DNA of 64,000 bases, taken from positions 150,120,254-150,184,253 of the forward strand of contig OY821518.1 in assembly GCA_963682025.1 (NCBI GenBank), written 5' to 3'. This DNA is from Cordilura impudica. Lineage: Eukaryota; Arthropoda; Insecta; Diptera; Scathophagidae. The notes beneath the pieces are model-generated. The model was not told the DNA's origin. It did no database searches and saw only the letters and a list, made by a program, of their open reading frames with translations. A program made the position numbers and the translations under genes. Below, piece by piece: positions 11,655 through 22,639 of the stretch; the stretch's first letter is position 1, and each line of letters starts with the position of its first letter.

Positions 11655-12549
11655 TTTCTTTAAATAAATTAATACATAAAAATTTGTTTTTTAAATTATT
11701 GGTGAACTTTTACTCCCTTTACTTACTGCCTTTATATTAACTGGTAGTGTCTGCTTGTCGACAAAATTTTGGATCGATTTTTAGCCCCTTTCCCGTCAGC
11801 CAATCGATCTGAAATTTTGCATGCAGGCTCGTGGCAATGACAGAAATGATCTAACAAATTTTTTTAGTGATGCCAAAACAATGGAAACTTTTAAAATTTT
11901 CTACCAGAGTTCACAAAAAAATGTACAAAGGGTTTGTTTTTATTATATTATTACCACAACGACCACAAAAACAACAAGTCCAGCTATGACAACAATGCAA
12001 CATTTAGAATAACAACAGGAACAATATGGAAACATCATGTTTTTCATTTTTTTTTTAATTTTTCATAGATTTACCTGGACCTGTTCCACCGATTTTAATG
12101 ATTTTTGAAGTAGAAATCTTCCCATGAATTTGGTGAATCATTCTCACTAAAAATTATCACCCTAGCTATCCTATTGAGGGCGTGATCGTGACAAGAACAA
12201 CATAGAAAATTATATTTTTTCAAGACTTTTTTTAGTTCTTCATTCAAATCTCGGGCCCTAATTGACCGATTTGGACGATTTTAAATAGCAAACTTTTCAG
12301 GATGTTAATGAATCATTTTTTATGCCAACGAGCACCCTAGCTGCCCGATTGATGCCGTCATCGTGATTTCCACAGACGGACAGACGGACAGACGGACAGA
12401 CGGACAGACGGACATCGCTATATCAACTCCGGTTGTTATAAGGATCACAAATATATATATTTTATGGGGTCCAAATTTTTTTTTCTAATTATTACAAACG
12501 GAATGACAAACTTATATATACCCTCTGCACACTGGAGTGGAGGGTATAA
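11655..12549 (+). mobile_element. Family-1 repeat, 5'-truncated copy B
   Basis: It aligns with copy A from TTTAAATAAATTAATACATA to the shared end CACACTGGAGTGGAGGGTATAA. The GACGGACA unit is expanded to four or five repeats at 12374-12412, versus two in copy A, which suggests slippage. The 5' half with the ACAAGTAAGAG hairpin is missing here, and a new ACAAGTAAGAG motif starts immediately downstream at 12551. Confidence 0.8.
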
Positions 12550-13003
12550 AAACAAGTAAGAGTTGAAAGTTGATCTATGCGGAATCACAAATGTGCCCTA
12601 TACTAATAGGTCTGGAAAATTGAAAAGGATTGTAAAAAATAAAATGCACCTTTATATTAAAAAATTTAAATTAAAAAGAAAATTACAGAATAAACCAATT
12701 ACCTGGTTAAACTTAATATTGTTTGTAATTATCTGGATCAAGTTAGTATTTAAAATGGGATAAATCGGGTGTCAGTGTGCCAATTTATGACCTAAAATAT
12801 GTAGACACCTCTATAAAATGCTGAAAATTCAGAGCATTTGTTGTAATAATTCAGTAATAGGTTTATCAAAGTGTTTACATATTCAAATATTTTATATACA
12901 TTTGTTCCAAATAGTGCAAGAAGTCCAGATGTTAATGTAAACGTAAAACCCAGGTGGAGGGTATCAAAGATTCGGCATAGCCGAATTTAACACTCTTACT
13001 TGT
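12550..13003. mobile_element. Family-1-related segment with inverted 5' ends
   Basis: It begins AACAAGTAAGAGTTGAAAG and ends with the inverse family-1 start: GGTGGAGGGTATCAAAG, the hairpin TTCGGCATAGCCGAA and CACTCTTACTTGTT. Two family-1 5' ends therefore face outward around about 450 bp. It directly abuts the 3' end of copy B, so either two copies are joined or a rearrangement has occurred. The 66-codon frame inside is lysine-rich and unconvincing. Confidence 0.6.
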
Positions 13004-13800
13004 TATATTTCATTTTCCTTTTTTAATTTTTAATTCTTAACTTTTCATTTTTCAATTTTCAATTTTAATTTGCCATTTTTCAATTTTCATTTTCCATTTT
13101 TCATTTTTAAATTTTCATTTTCCATTTTTCAATTCTCATTTTCCATTTTCCATTTTTTATTTTTAATTTTTCAATTTTCATTTTCCATTTTTCAATTTTC
13201 ATTTTCCATTTTCCATTTTGCATATTCCATTTCCATTTTTCATTTTCCATTTTTAATTTTTCAATTTTCATTTTCCATTTTTCAATTTTCCATTTTTCCA
13301 TTTTTCCATTTCCATTTTCCATTTTGCGTTTTCCATTTTTCATTTTTTAATTTCCATTTTCCACTTTCCATTTTTCAATTTTCATTTTCCATTTTTCAAT
13401 TTTCATTTTTCATTATCTATTTTCCATTTTCCATTTTTCAATTTTCTTTTTTCATTTTTCATTTTTCAATTTTCATTTTCCATTTTTCAATTTCATTTTC
13501 CATTTTTAATTTTCCATTCTCCATTCTCCATTTTTCATTTTCTATTTTACATTTTTCATTTTCCATTTTCCGTTTTTCATTTTCCATTTTTCATTTTCAA
13601 TTTTCCATTCTCCATTTTTCATTTTCTATTTTCCATTTTTCATTTTCCATTTTTCAATTTTCTTCTTTCATTTTCTATTCTCCATTTTTCATTTTCTATT
13701 TTACATTTTCCATTTTCCGTTTTTCATTTTCCATTTTTCATTTTTATTTTTCATTCTCCATTTTCCATTGGAAAATTTCCATTTTTCGTTTTCATTTTTT
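13004..13800 (+). repeat. Pyrimidine-strand minisatellite (TTTTCATTTTCCATTTTTCAA variants)
   Basis: About 800 bp made of irregular TTTTCATTTTCC and ATTTTTCAATTTTC words. One frame stays open for 267 codons (13070-13873) and reads as endless F/H/P/S/I combinations such as FSFSIFQFSF. The opposite strand gives K/W/M/E/N repeats. Codon periodicity follows the repeat, there is no domain, and the words slip out of phase, so I treat the open frame as a by-product of a satellite that lacks stop words, not a gene. Confidence 0.85.
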
Positions 13801-14155
13801 CTTTCGTATTGGCGATTTTTTTTATTATAAGGTGATAACGATAAAAAAATATGTGGCAATGCTACTAACATGAGCTATGTTATTGTGTTCTTGGTATTGT
13901 TTATATATATGCATATTATTTTTGTGGCATTTTTTTATGTTGTTGTACAATTATTATGTTCAACCACTAAAGTGTTACAACAAACACACTGGGTTTTATG
14001 TTTTTTTTTTTAGAGATATCTACATATTTTGCTTGTATCTAATCACAATGATGCCCGATGTAGTCCGTTTTCAATACCAACCTGCTGGGAATTATGACAA
14101 ATGATATTTTGTAATCTTATCCAGTTAGATGTTTCTTTTTTTGTGAATGAGCGTG
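13801..14155. other. Unassigned sequence after the satellite
   Basis: Short frames exist but none is recognisable. This stretch may be the interior of the family-1 piece whose 3' end follows at 14156. Confidence 0.35.
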
Positions 14156-14319
14156 ATTTCAACAGACAGACGGACAGACGGACATCGCTATATCTACTCG
14201 ATCTGTGTAAGGATCAAGAATATATATACTTTATGGGGTCGGAAATTAGTTTTTCTATGCGTTACAAACGGAATGACAAACCTATATATACCCTCTGCCA
14301 CTGACGTATGGAGGGTATA
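14156..14319 (+). mobile_element. Family-1 repeat, 3' end fragment
   Basis: It contains ACAGACAGACGGACAGACGG, ATCGCTATATCTACTCG, CAAACGGAATGACAAACC and the end TATATACCCTCTGCCACTG..GGAGGGTATAA. Together these match the 3' 160 bp of copy A. The insertion lies within a sequence that resumes as the 14317-14452 repeat. Confidence 0.75.
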
Positions 14320-14452
14320 AAAATGTGCCTTTTAAGTTGAGAAAACTATAATCGGACTATTGAGGTGCATTTGAGAATTAACGTTGGAGATTTGAGAAAT
14401 GTATTTGATCGCAAATGCACCTCAAGTTGATAGCTAACAAAAATGTTTATTG
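14317..14452 (+). repeat. Second copy of the 9205-9346 repeat
   Basis: AATGTGCCTTTTAAGTTGAG, TTTGAGAATTAACGTTGGAG and CAAATGCACCTCAAGTTGAT match 9205-9346 in the same order and orientation, with a few base changes. Confidence 0.8.
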
Positions 14453-14454
14453 GG

Positions 14455-14600
14455 ATAGCGTACGTACAATTTTATGTATGATTAGTAGCAACTTTAAATG
14501 CAATACCTTTCAAATAATATACGTTTGGTCCAAATCAGGATAAAACGGTAGAACAAAACATCAGTAACAAGAAATCACCTAGCTTATTAATATTATAGAT
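14455..14600 (-). repeat. Inverse copy of the Helitron-associated segment at 62260-62440
   Basis: Read on the minus strand it has TAGCTAGGTGATTTC-like sequence, then TTGTTACTGATGTTTTGTTC, CTACCGTTTTATCC, ACGTATATTATTTGAAAGGT and TTTAAAGTTGCTACT. These follow in the same order as 62265-62440, upstream of a Helitron 3' hairpin. It is probably a fragment of the same Helitron family. Confidence 0.65.
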
Positions 14601-14606
14601 ACAGTA

Positions 14607-15557
14607 TTACTTTACTAGTTCTTTGTTATAATTCGTTATAAATAAGTACTTATTGAAAGGAAATAAAACAGTAGAAAATGTGTTTTCGTTCATATTACCA
14701 AAATTTATTACCTTACCCAGCCATCTCACATCACACTGCAAGTTCGAAAAACTCAATACACTCAAATTTTTTTACTAATACACACATATTTTCCGCAGTG
14801 GTCACACTAATGGCACAAAATTGTTCGTGCGAGTAGTGGCTGCCGCTAACGATGATTAATGTTACCCTGTTATAAATTTAATGCAAATTTACTGGATTCT
14901 GCAAAATTGTAATTGAAGTTTCAACTTGTTAAATCTATTATTAAGATTTATTTCTTGAAATGTGCATATAAAAACGCAAGTTTGTTAATTATAGCACATA
15001 AATATTATTATCTATTATTAAAATAATACTAATAATAATAAATGTAAACATTTTCCCTCAAACATGTGCCTGTATAATAAACTCGGTAACTCTATTTAAA
15101 AAAAAAAATAAGAGAGAGAAGTAAACAAATTTTTTTCAAGTTTACGCTTCGACAACATTTTAAAAATGAGATTGCAGTCAGATGTGTGAGCATAAAATTT
15201 AATGGCGATGGATTCGACTAATTCGAACAATTTTTCGTTGAAATACGTACACAACGATTTTACAATTTCAGTGTGAAATGAGATTGGGGGGTTACCAACA
15301 TTAAAACCACAAATATTTGTCGCTTTCAGTCTGTCTGGAAATTTTGGATATGTTATTACCTTTTCCAAAAATGAATAATATAAAAATTCCCTTGGATCAA
15401 AACGAAACAGTTTAGGATTTATATTAAATAAATCCAACCAAAAATCTTGAAAATATCGAAACATGTCCAGTGGAATATTAATTAATAACAAATTTGTTCT
15501 TAAATCCATATATTCGCCATACTTATAAGTATCAGTAGTTGGATTGAAGTATTGCAT
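14607..15557 (-). pseudogene. Unrecognised 123-codon reading frame split by a MITE
   Basis: Reading minus, an ATG at 15557 opens MQYFNPTTDTYKYGEYMD and continues about 88 codons to 15292, where a Harbinger-like MITE (14716-15291, duplication TTA) interrupts. Beyond the MITE, 14712 to 14607, the reading continues without a shift and ends ..NKELVK then TAA. The two pieces plus one copy of the duplication total 372 nt, a multiple of three with no internal stop. An upstream in-frame TGA lies shortly before the ATG. I do not recognise the protein. It has no signal peptide or membrane segment and is rich in F, Y and N. It could be a host single-exon gene, an exon, or an element protein. Confidence 0.5.
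14716..15291. mobile_element. Harbinger-like MITE, copy 2 (TTA duplication)
   Basis: The ends are CCCAGCCATCTCACATCAC at the left and GTGTGAAATGAGATTGGGGGG at the right. TTA is duplicated at 14713-14715 and 15292-15294. It is 576 bp and inverse to copy 1 (5932-6506), sharing TTCGTGCGAGTAGTGGC-type and GCGATGGATTCGACTAATTC sequences. Within it, minus-strand codons reading KLFELVESIAIKFYAHTS remain open in this copy but are shifted by one base in copy 1. Confidence 0.85.
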
Positions 15558-15714
15558 AACAAAATTACATAAACTTCAATGTTTTAATATCAGCAAAAAG
15601 TTTGTCAAGCTGTACGTTGTTTTCTTTCTAATGATTCGAGTTTGTATAAAATGTCAATTAGAACAGTTTTATCTTCCAAAATAAATAGTTTACGAATCTT
15701 TTATTTTTCATTTA

Positions 15715-18700
15715 TTTATTTTTATTTATTTGTATATTGGTCTATTGATTTAATCCTTACAGACTATTTAAAAAGAAAAACATTTTAAAATTAATTTTAA
15801 GAACATATCTATTCATGAATTTAAAAAACAAATTATTTTTTAATTACATTAGTATTTAATGTGAAATCAATAAATCTATAAAGTTCATTAAATTGAATAC
15901 ACATTTTCCTAAGAGGGTCTGCATTTACATAATTAGCTCTACAGAATTGTACATATAAAGGTGATAAGTAACGTGTTAATCGTTGATGAATGTTGAATGA
16001 TATATTGTTAATAAGGAAATCAGAACAAACATCACCAATAATTATATTAAGAAGATATGAAACATTTAGCATAGTTCTCCGGCTTTTTAAAGTTAGAAGC
16101 TTAATAAGAGCAAGTCTGCTGATATAAGATGGAAGATTAATTGGATTGAAGTTTAAACTCCGAAGAGAAAACAACAGAAATTGCTTTTGCACCGGTTCCA
16201 GATTGTCGAAATGAATTTGGTAGATTGGGTCCCAAATTATAGAAGCATATTCCAAGAGTGGTCTCACAATTGACTTATATAAAGTTTTTGTTACATAGGG
16301 ATCATTCTCAACGTTTATGAAACCAAGTACACCTCTGGCTTTGTTGACAGTAATTGTTATATGAGCTCAGTTTATGATCCAATAAAACGCCAAGATCTAA
16401 AAGTTATCTACTATATCGAGACAATAATCACCCAGCACATAATTAACAGATATCGGCCTCTTTCTAACGCATATATTTACACTTTTGAGGTTCAGCTCCA
16501 TAACATTTATATTACACCATGTATAAAATGAATTCAATTCATTTTGGAGAAAAACATGATCACAGTGTTGATTATAACTGAAGAAGATTTTCACATCATC
16601 TGCATAGTCAAGATGTTTGAAAAACGAATAACATGTGGATGAAAAAGGAAGCGGTCCAAGATGACTGCTTTGAGGTACTACCATCTATCGGCTTTGAAGT
16701 AACATTTTTAAAACATGCTTTTTGTGTTCTATTGGTTAAATAAGAATACGTATATCCAGTTAGCGCTAAGATTAGTTAACTCCGTCAAATGTAATTTCTT
16801 AAGAAGTTTATGATTGACTTTATCAAAAGCCTTGCTGAAGTCAGTATAAATTGCATCTGTTTGTTTGTGTTCAAGAAAACCACGATTGACAACTGTAGTA
16901 AATTGCAACAGATTTGTAGAGGTTGAGCATCTTTTTTGGAAACCATGTTGGCATAGATAATCCGTTATAATTTTTTAAAAAATTGTTGGTATAATACTTA
17001 ATTTTGCTATCCCACGATAATTAATAATATGAGCCTTGTGACCGGATTTGAATAGAGGAATAATGAATGAATCCTTCCAAATATTTGGAAAATAACCGTA
17101 TTTAATTGAGGTATTGAACATATGTGTTAATAGTACAGCTAAAACGTCAGCACTTTTTATTAAAATGCAGGAGGGAAAGTTATCTGGACCACTTTTGAAG
17201 GAAAGTTTAAGGCCCTTATTATGAGTTGCATTCGATCTTCGCTGGCTATCGAACATCGAGTATCGAAAGTCAAATTCGTATTATGAGCTGGCAGCACAGT
17301 CGAAAATTTCGTTGTACAACGAATTTTCAATCGAACACAATTTTGCTTTCGATGCTGGATGGCACTTTGTAAAACTTATTGAAAATATAAGTTGTAAATT
17401 ATTTTAATTTCATGAGATTGATCTTCCTTGTTTGCATTGCCACAGCAGTTCATCTGTAGTAGATAGCAATTCCATAAATGCCTCCTTGCAGTCGAAAATT
17501 TGCTATAAATTTGTAAACAAATGGTACCCTTGTTAAAACCGCATATTCACGTAGTGGAATCCATTCCCAAAATTTTGGAAGCATCTCTCATGACGAAGCA
17601 TTCATTTTCATCAGACGATCATAGAACCATAATTCCATGTTAATAAATAATTAATTTTTTTTTTCTTTAATAAATATGTAAACAAACAATGTTTATTTAT
17701 AGTGCCAGCTGATAAATATGTACTATTGTGAATTGAGTGAAATTCACAATAGCGCTATTTTATCGAATGTGTGCCATAATACCAAATGAAAATTCCTTCG
17801 ATCAGTTAATTCGACCACAATCGAAAGTTGCTCATAATAGGCACCTAAGGGTTTTCAATTCACAGACATAGCGAGATGAGGAATGGATATCATTTGAGTA
17901 GCAGTCAGTATATATGAGCAGATATGAGTATAATCAAAAGTTGCATCGGAGTGAGTAGTAGAGAAGAAATCAGCAAATAAATTGTATCATCACAGGATTC
18001 ATTATGTATGAATTTCATAACAGCAGGATAGTCATTAGTTTTTCTCTTAGAGTTAACAAATTTGTAGAATGACTTCGGATTTCGTTTAAAGTTATTTTTC
18101 ATTTTGTGAAAATAGTTTAAATAACATGAATTATTCAGAGTGTTATGTATATTCAGCACCACAAATGGAGTATTTACCATGATCAACAAGAGAACCATTT
18201 TTTTTTATATTTTTTTTGTAATATTTATCTTTTTTTTATTCTTGCCAGTTTCCTAGTATTCCAAGGAGGTCCAGAATTGTTTTTCAAAAATTGCTTAGGA
18301 ACACATAACTCAATAAAAGAATACATCTTGTAATAGAAAACTTCAGTCATTTGATCAATAGAAAGAGTCGTACCAGTAGAAAACGATAATAAATCATGCC
18401 AGTTTGTATTATTTATAAGTTCATTAAACATAATGTAATTTGTTTGAGCAAAACAAAAAACGTTATCATATGTTTAGGTGTTTTGGACATTGTTTTGTTT
18501 TGAAATATAGGACAATCTTATGATTGTTGTACCCTTGCTAATACTTAATTTTTGAAACCACTAAAATCATCAAATCCAAAAAGTTGAGCAATTTAACGGT
18601 CATCAAAACTTATATACAACAAAGTTTCAATTGCCATTGTATTAGTATACTCAGTGTAAGTAGAAGTAAATGCTTTCAACTTCAAATCACATAATATATA

Positions 18701-18793
18701 TTTCAAATCCCTGCATGTTACGCCATAACATTTAACATTTAAGTAAAACAAGTTCACTAACCCTCTCGCCCCCTTGTTCAATACAGCGTACAT
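15715..18793 (-). pseudogene. Decayed non-LTR retrotransposon (Jockey-like), RT and endonuclease remnants
   Basis: On the minus strand, pieces appear in retrotransposon order. An endonuclease-like start lies at about 18760-18650 (YLNVKCYGVTCRDLKY). The linker at 18431-18225 includes NSGPPWNTRKLARIKKR. A K/N-rich stretch at 18198-17905 is followed by RT fingers at 17250-16975 (FKSGPDNFPS, WKDSFIIPLFKSG). RT palm AIYTDFSKAFDKVNH lies near 16850. VPQSSHLGPLPF and the catalytic box LDYADDVKIF lie at 16684-16580. The C-terminus is at 16267-15833 (LLEYASIIWDP). The 3' tail ATACAAATAAATAAAAATAA is near 15730. Stops and shifts separate the pieces, so it is inactive. A MITE interrupts it at 17211-17845 and piggyBac abuts its 5' side. 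Confidence 0.85.
17211..17845. mobile_element. Harbinger-like MITE inside the non-LTR element (TAA duplication)
   Basis: The inverted ends are GGCCCTTATTATGAGTTGC at the left and GTTGCTCATAATAGGCACC at the right. TAA is duplicated at 17208-17210 and 17846-17848. Removing it with one TAA rejoins the retrotransposon reading as ..ELKTLKLSFKSGPDN.., so the insertion is clean. At 635 bp it contains several TCGAA palindromes (TTCGTTGTACAACGAA) and no transposase. Confidence 0.9.
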
Positions 18794-21092
18794 ATTTTCA
18801 AAAAAAATTTAAAATATGACCGATTGCAATTTTTAAATTTTTTTGCACTTTCAAATAAAAATGTGATCATGTTTTTTGTATTTGCCGCGATTTGTCAACT
18901 TTAAGATTTATATACGGGTTCAAAAGTGAAATTTGTTTTCCTCAAATAATTTTTTTCTAGTTGCCGAGAATTTAAAGATTAGTTTTATGTAAAAAAAAAA
19001 ATTGGACAAACGGTAAGGCCTGGGCATCCGTCTAAAGCAAAGTACACTTTAGTGTACATAAGTACAGTTATCATATATATATCCTTAAATACTTTCGGTA
19101 AGTTTTTGCTCTTACTTTTTTCAAGTAATCGTGGTTTTATTTTTTAAGTAAAAATGAATCGTCCAAAACCTGGATTTATGACAAACAAGAAAATTTTGGC
19201 TTGTTTGGAAGATTGTTCAGACATAGGTGATGGTGATGTTTCTGATGATGAAGCTGTTATGGTTAAGGATATTCAGAACAACCAGGATTATAGTGACGAG
19301 CAGCTCGATGATATTGATGCTGAGAAGGTTTATAATTTTGCTGCACTGCGTAACGATGATAAATATGTTCCAAACAAAGCTTTCTTCAGACAAAAAATAA
19401 CAGAAATTGTGGTCAAGGGCCAAGTGAGGAAAATTTAGTATCTACAACTAGTGTCAGAACTTCCCATGCTACTTCAGATGATTGTTTGATGGATGAAAAT
19501 GTAGCAACAGCGAAAAGAACTTCAGACAGACGGCCGAATCCGTTGAGTGCATATCATCATCTCCTCTTGAAGATTATGAGGCTTTTTATAACAAGGGTAT
19601 TAAATGGAGACATATCCGGAGCACCTTGACTGAACCCATTGATTACAACGAAGTTCCGAGCAGTAACGATGTCAAAAGCCCATATTCAGAATTCTTCAAA
19701 ACAACAGCAGAGTACACAAATTTATATGCAATGCGGTTTAACCCTTGCACTGCCCAGGAAATTGAAGTTCTTTTTGTATTACATGGATATATGGGCATAG
19801 TAAAACTTCCTCGCATAGATATGTTTTGGGAAAGAGATTTGAGTTTGCCACTCTTCAACGAGAATAAGACAAGACATCTTTTTTTTTCAACCCAAATAAC
19901 TCGGAAAAGCTGTATAAGGTAAAACCCATTTTGGATTGTGTTCGCAAGCGATTGCTAAAATTAACACTAGAAGAAACTCTGAGTATTGATGAGCAGCTGG
20001 TTCCATTTAAGAGTTAACTGTCAATAAAACACTACATCAAAAATAAGCCTTGCCCATGGGGAATAAATGTTTTCTACCCATGTATGTGGAAAAAGTGGTA
20101 TGCCATTTGATTTTATTGCCTACCAAGGGCCATCTACGGAAATTAGTAATGACGTTGTAAAGGCCATGGGATTTGGAGCAGCAGCTGTACTAAATCGTAT
20201 AAACGGAATCCCTAGAAATTCTATTGGTCACAAATAATACTTTGATAACTTTTTCATATCCTTAATTTCCTAAAAAAGAAGAATATACAAGCTGCCAGAA
20301 CCGCTCGGATAAACAGATTCAACTCACCACCATTACCAAGCGACAAGGATTTAAAGAAGATGGACGTGGCAGTGATATCGTCACAAAATGGTTCGATAAT
20401 AAGCCAAAGCATATGGCTTCGAATTTCCTCGGCAAAGCTGTTGACGAAGTTAAGCGTTACGACAAACCTACAAAATTGTTCCTTAATGTTCCAAGGTCAG
20501 AAGTAATCAGAAGATATGACGATGGAATGGGTGGTGTTGATCTTCTTGATCAACTTGTTGCCTATTACCGTATATTCCTTAAATCAAAAAGTGGACCCTT
20601 CGCATTATAATGCACTTCTTTGACATTGCTATAATAGCTTCTTGGCTGGAATATGGCAAAGATAAACAGCTTGATCTTATGCACTTCCATATGGATGTTT
20701 GCAGTGCTTTAATTTTGACTCGGAAACAACCCATAAAAAGAGCTAGACATATCCCATATTTTTGATGATGATGCCAGTGGACCTGGAAGTTGTAAAATGC
20801 GGTAAATGCGATGCAAATTTTTGTATTCAGCGTGGAAGTAATTGTTTCAGTTCTTTTCATACTTATACTTTCATTTTTATATACAAAAAATACATACACA
20901 TGCCTACCTCTAAAAATAATAATAAGTATTATCTAGAAGTTAAAACATGTGTAAATATGTCAAATATATTCAATATACCTACAGCCTTTGATTACCAATG
21001 TTCACTATATGCTATATTGAAGCTTCTTGGTAAGAATCAAGAATCTAAAAAATTATTTTTTGGCAAAAAAAAAAAAGTGGGTAGGGAAAGGG
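18761..21092 (+). mobile_element. piggyBac-type DNA transposon
   Basis: The left end CCCTCTCGCCCCCTTG follows CTAA (18757-18760). The right end GGGTAGGGAAAGGG is followed by TTAA (21093-21096). These are imperfect inverted CCC ends at a TTAA target, the piggyBac hallmark, with one base of the left TTAA changed. The 2332-bp length fits an autonomous piggyBac. The encoded transposase is broken. Confidence 0.85.
19154..20766 (+). pseudogene. piggyBac transposase (PGBD-like), multiply frameshifted
   Basis: An N-terminal acidic region starts MNRPKPGFMTNKKILACLED at 19154. The next segment at 19626-19922 includes DYNEVPSSNDVKSPYSEFFK and PRIDMFWERD. Around 19940-20060 the reading gives TLEETLSIDEQLVPFK and NKPCPWGI, the first catalytic Asp region. 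YFDNFFISLIS at about 20240 carries the second Asp. YDDGMGGVDLLDQLVAYYRI at 20515-20574 carries the third. A cysteine-rich tail (CGKCDANFCIQRGSNCF) near 20800 resembles the family's C-terminal zinc finger. All three Asp positions remain, but at least four frame breaks and stops separate the blocks, so no full-length enzyme can be made. Confidence 0.9.
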
Positions 21093-21117
21093 TTAAGAGT
21101 TTTGGGCCAGGGAATAA

Positions 21118-21294
21118 TCTTAAATATATTTACGCTGATCCCTGACTCATTGACTGACTGACTGATTCTGTAACGCTGAAATAATACACACACATAGCGC
21201 TCCATACCAAGCTATGCGAAATACACAAACAAAATTTAATCTTTCTCATTTTATACAAACCCACACACAATTTTCTCTCTTCTTTGTTACCGAC
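21118..21294 (+). mobile_element. Helitron 5'-end fragment
   Basis: It begins A|TCTTAAATATATTTACGCTG followed by GACTCATTGACTGACTGACTG and GATTCTGTAACGCTGA. The same start (TCTAAAATATATTTACGCTT, then the GACTGACTG run and GATTCTGTAACGCTGA) opens the defined Helitron at 24261. It has no matching 3' end nearby and is cut by the hAT-like MITE at 21295. Confidence 0.65.
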
Positions 21295-21817
21295 CAGTGC
21301 TGCTAATAAAATCTTCTGAAAATCGACAATTTTGGAAACTAAATCGCCAAAATCGTCATTTTTAAAACAAGAAATTATCAAGAAAATTTTACAGCTTATA
21401 GAACTCGAAAATATAAAATTTATTTATATCATTCATATTACGAATATTATTACAGCATTGGTTATTTCTATATATAAAAATGTATTAGTGATGAAATTTC
21501 AACGAAAAAAAATTTAACACAGCAATCAACTAATTAAAATTTAAATCTTAAATGGAGATGCTATTCAAGGTATTTCCGTTTTGAAATGACTTGACCCAGA
21601 ATTAAATCTATACATATTTTGTAATTTACATTTACATTAAAAAAAAAACTGTCAATTTTCGATAAACAACCCAATAATTGTTAACCCTTGAAATCGTAAT
21701 TTTTATACTACTGAAAATTTGAAATCTTCAATCATCATTTTAACAAATTTATCAAATCATTTTAACAAATTGAAAAATCGTCGAAATTACAATAAGTTGC
21801 CAAAATTGGCAGCACTG
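21295..21817. mobile_element. hAT-like MITE with imperfect 8-bp TSD
   Basis: The left end CAGTGCTGCTAA pairs with the right end TTGGCAGCACTG. The flanking 8-mers TTACCGAC and CTATCGAC agree at 6 of 8 positions, consistent with an aged hAT duplication. It is 523 bp with AT-rich, repeated ATCGTCGAAA-type interior and no transposase. Confidence 0.75.
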
Positions 21818-21825
21818 CTATCGAC

Positions 21826-22639
21826 ATATGCAGATTTCGTGTTACATATGGAATAATTTGAACGCAAAAAATGCATAAAAAAACTAATATCTATTCAAAT
21901 TCTTCTTTAAATTCCCTTTGTTGGTCAATAAAAAAATTCTGCAAAAAAGTAATGAATGAAATTTTAAACATTTTTATTTTTCTCATTTAACGTCGTCCGT
22001 TATGCATACATACTTCTTTTATCAAACTAAACTTTTCCATTTACCTGTTTTGTTTTTCATCTCACAATTGCTTTGTATTGTTATGAGTGCTTACGCTCAG
22101 GTTCTCTGATGGTCAGCACTTACCAATGAGTATGCTTTTTTTAATAAATATTTCAGAAAAAAGAGATCTTCAATGTGGATTTTGTTGTTGTTCAACATAT
22201 GGTTTCGTTTAAAGCTCTGTATTGAAAAGCACTTGAAAAAATAGTGCAATATTAGGTTTAAAATTTAAATTATTTATTCTAATTTTGCATAATTATATTA
22301 CATTGTAACTTCAGAAGAGAGGTGGGAAAATTATTTTTTTCACTCATATTAATTTTTGCATAATTTGCTTTCAAAAAATTTAGACAAACATAAATTACGT
22401 ACATAGATAGGTATATTTAAGATTCTAATTTGAATAATTTATTGAAATTATCATGGAAGAATTAAAGGCGATTTGGAATAATAAGTTTTTTTTAAGTAAA
22501 CTAATACGCCCTTACCTTTTATTTTTTTGATTTATAGATAACTGCAAAAAATTTAGTTCTCTTTTTTCAGTTTACATGTATGATGAAATAATAAATATTT
22601 TTTTCTCTTTTGTCTAGGTGTATTGGTGTTTGCACTTCC
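21826..22639. other. Unassigned AT-rich sequence
   Basis: No supported gene or element end. Confidence 0.35.

Noticed and set aside
12374..12412. GACGGACA repeats as a CRISPR array or microsatellite locus of interest
   Set aside because: It is a short slippage expansion of a block present in all family-1 and family-2 copies, without spacers.
13070..13873. 267-codon open frame as a protein-coding gene
   Set aside because: The reading is pure satellite translation (F, S, I, H, P combinations) with no domain and no codon pattern beyond the repeat words.
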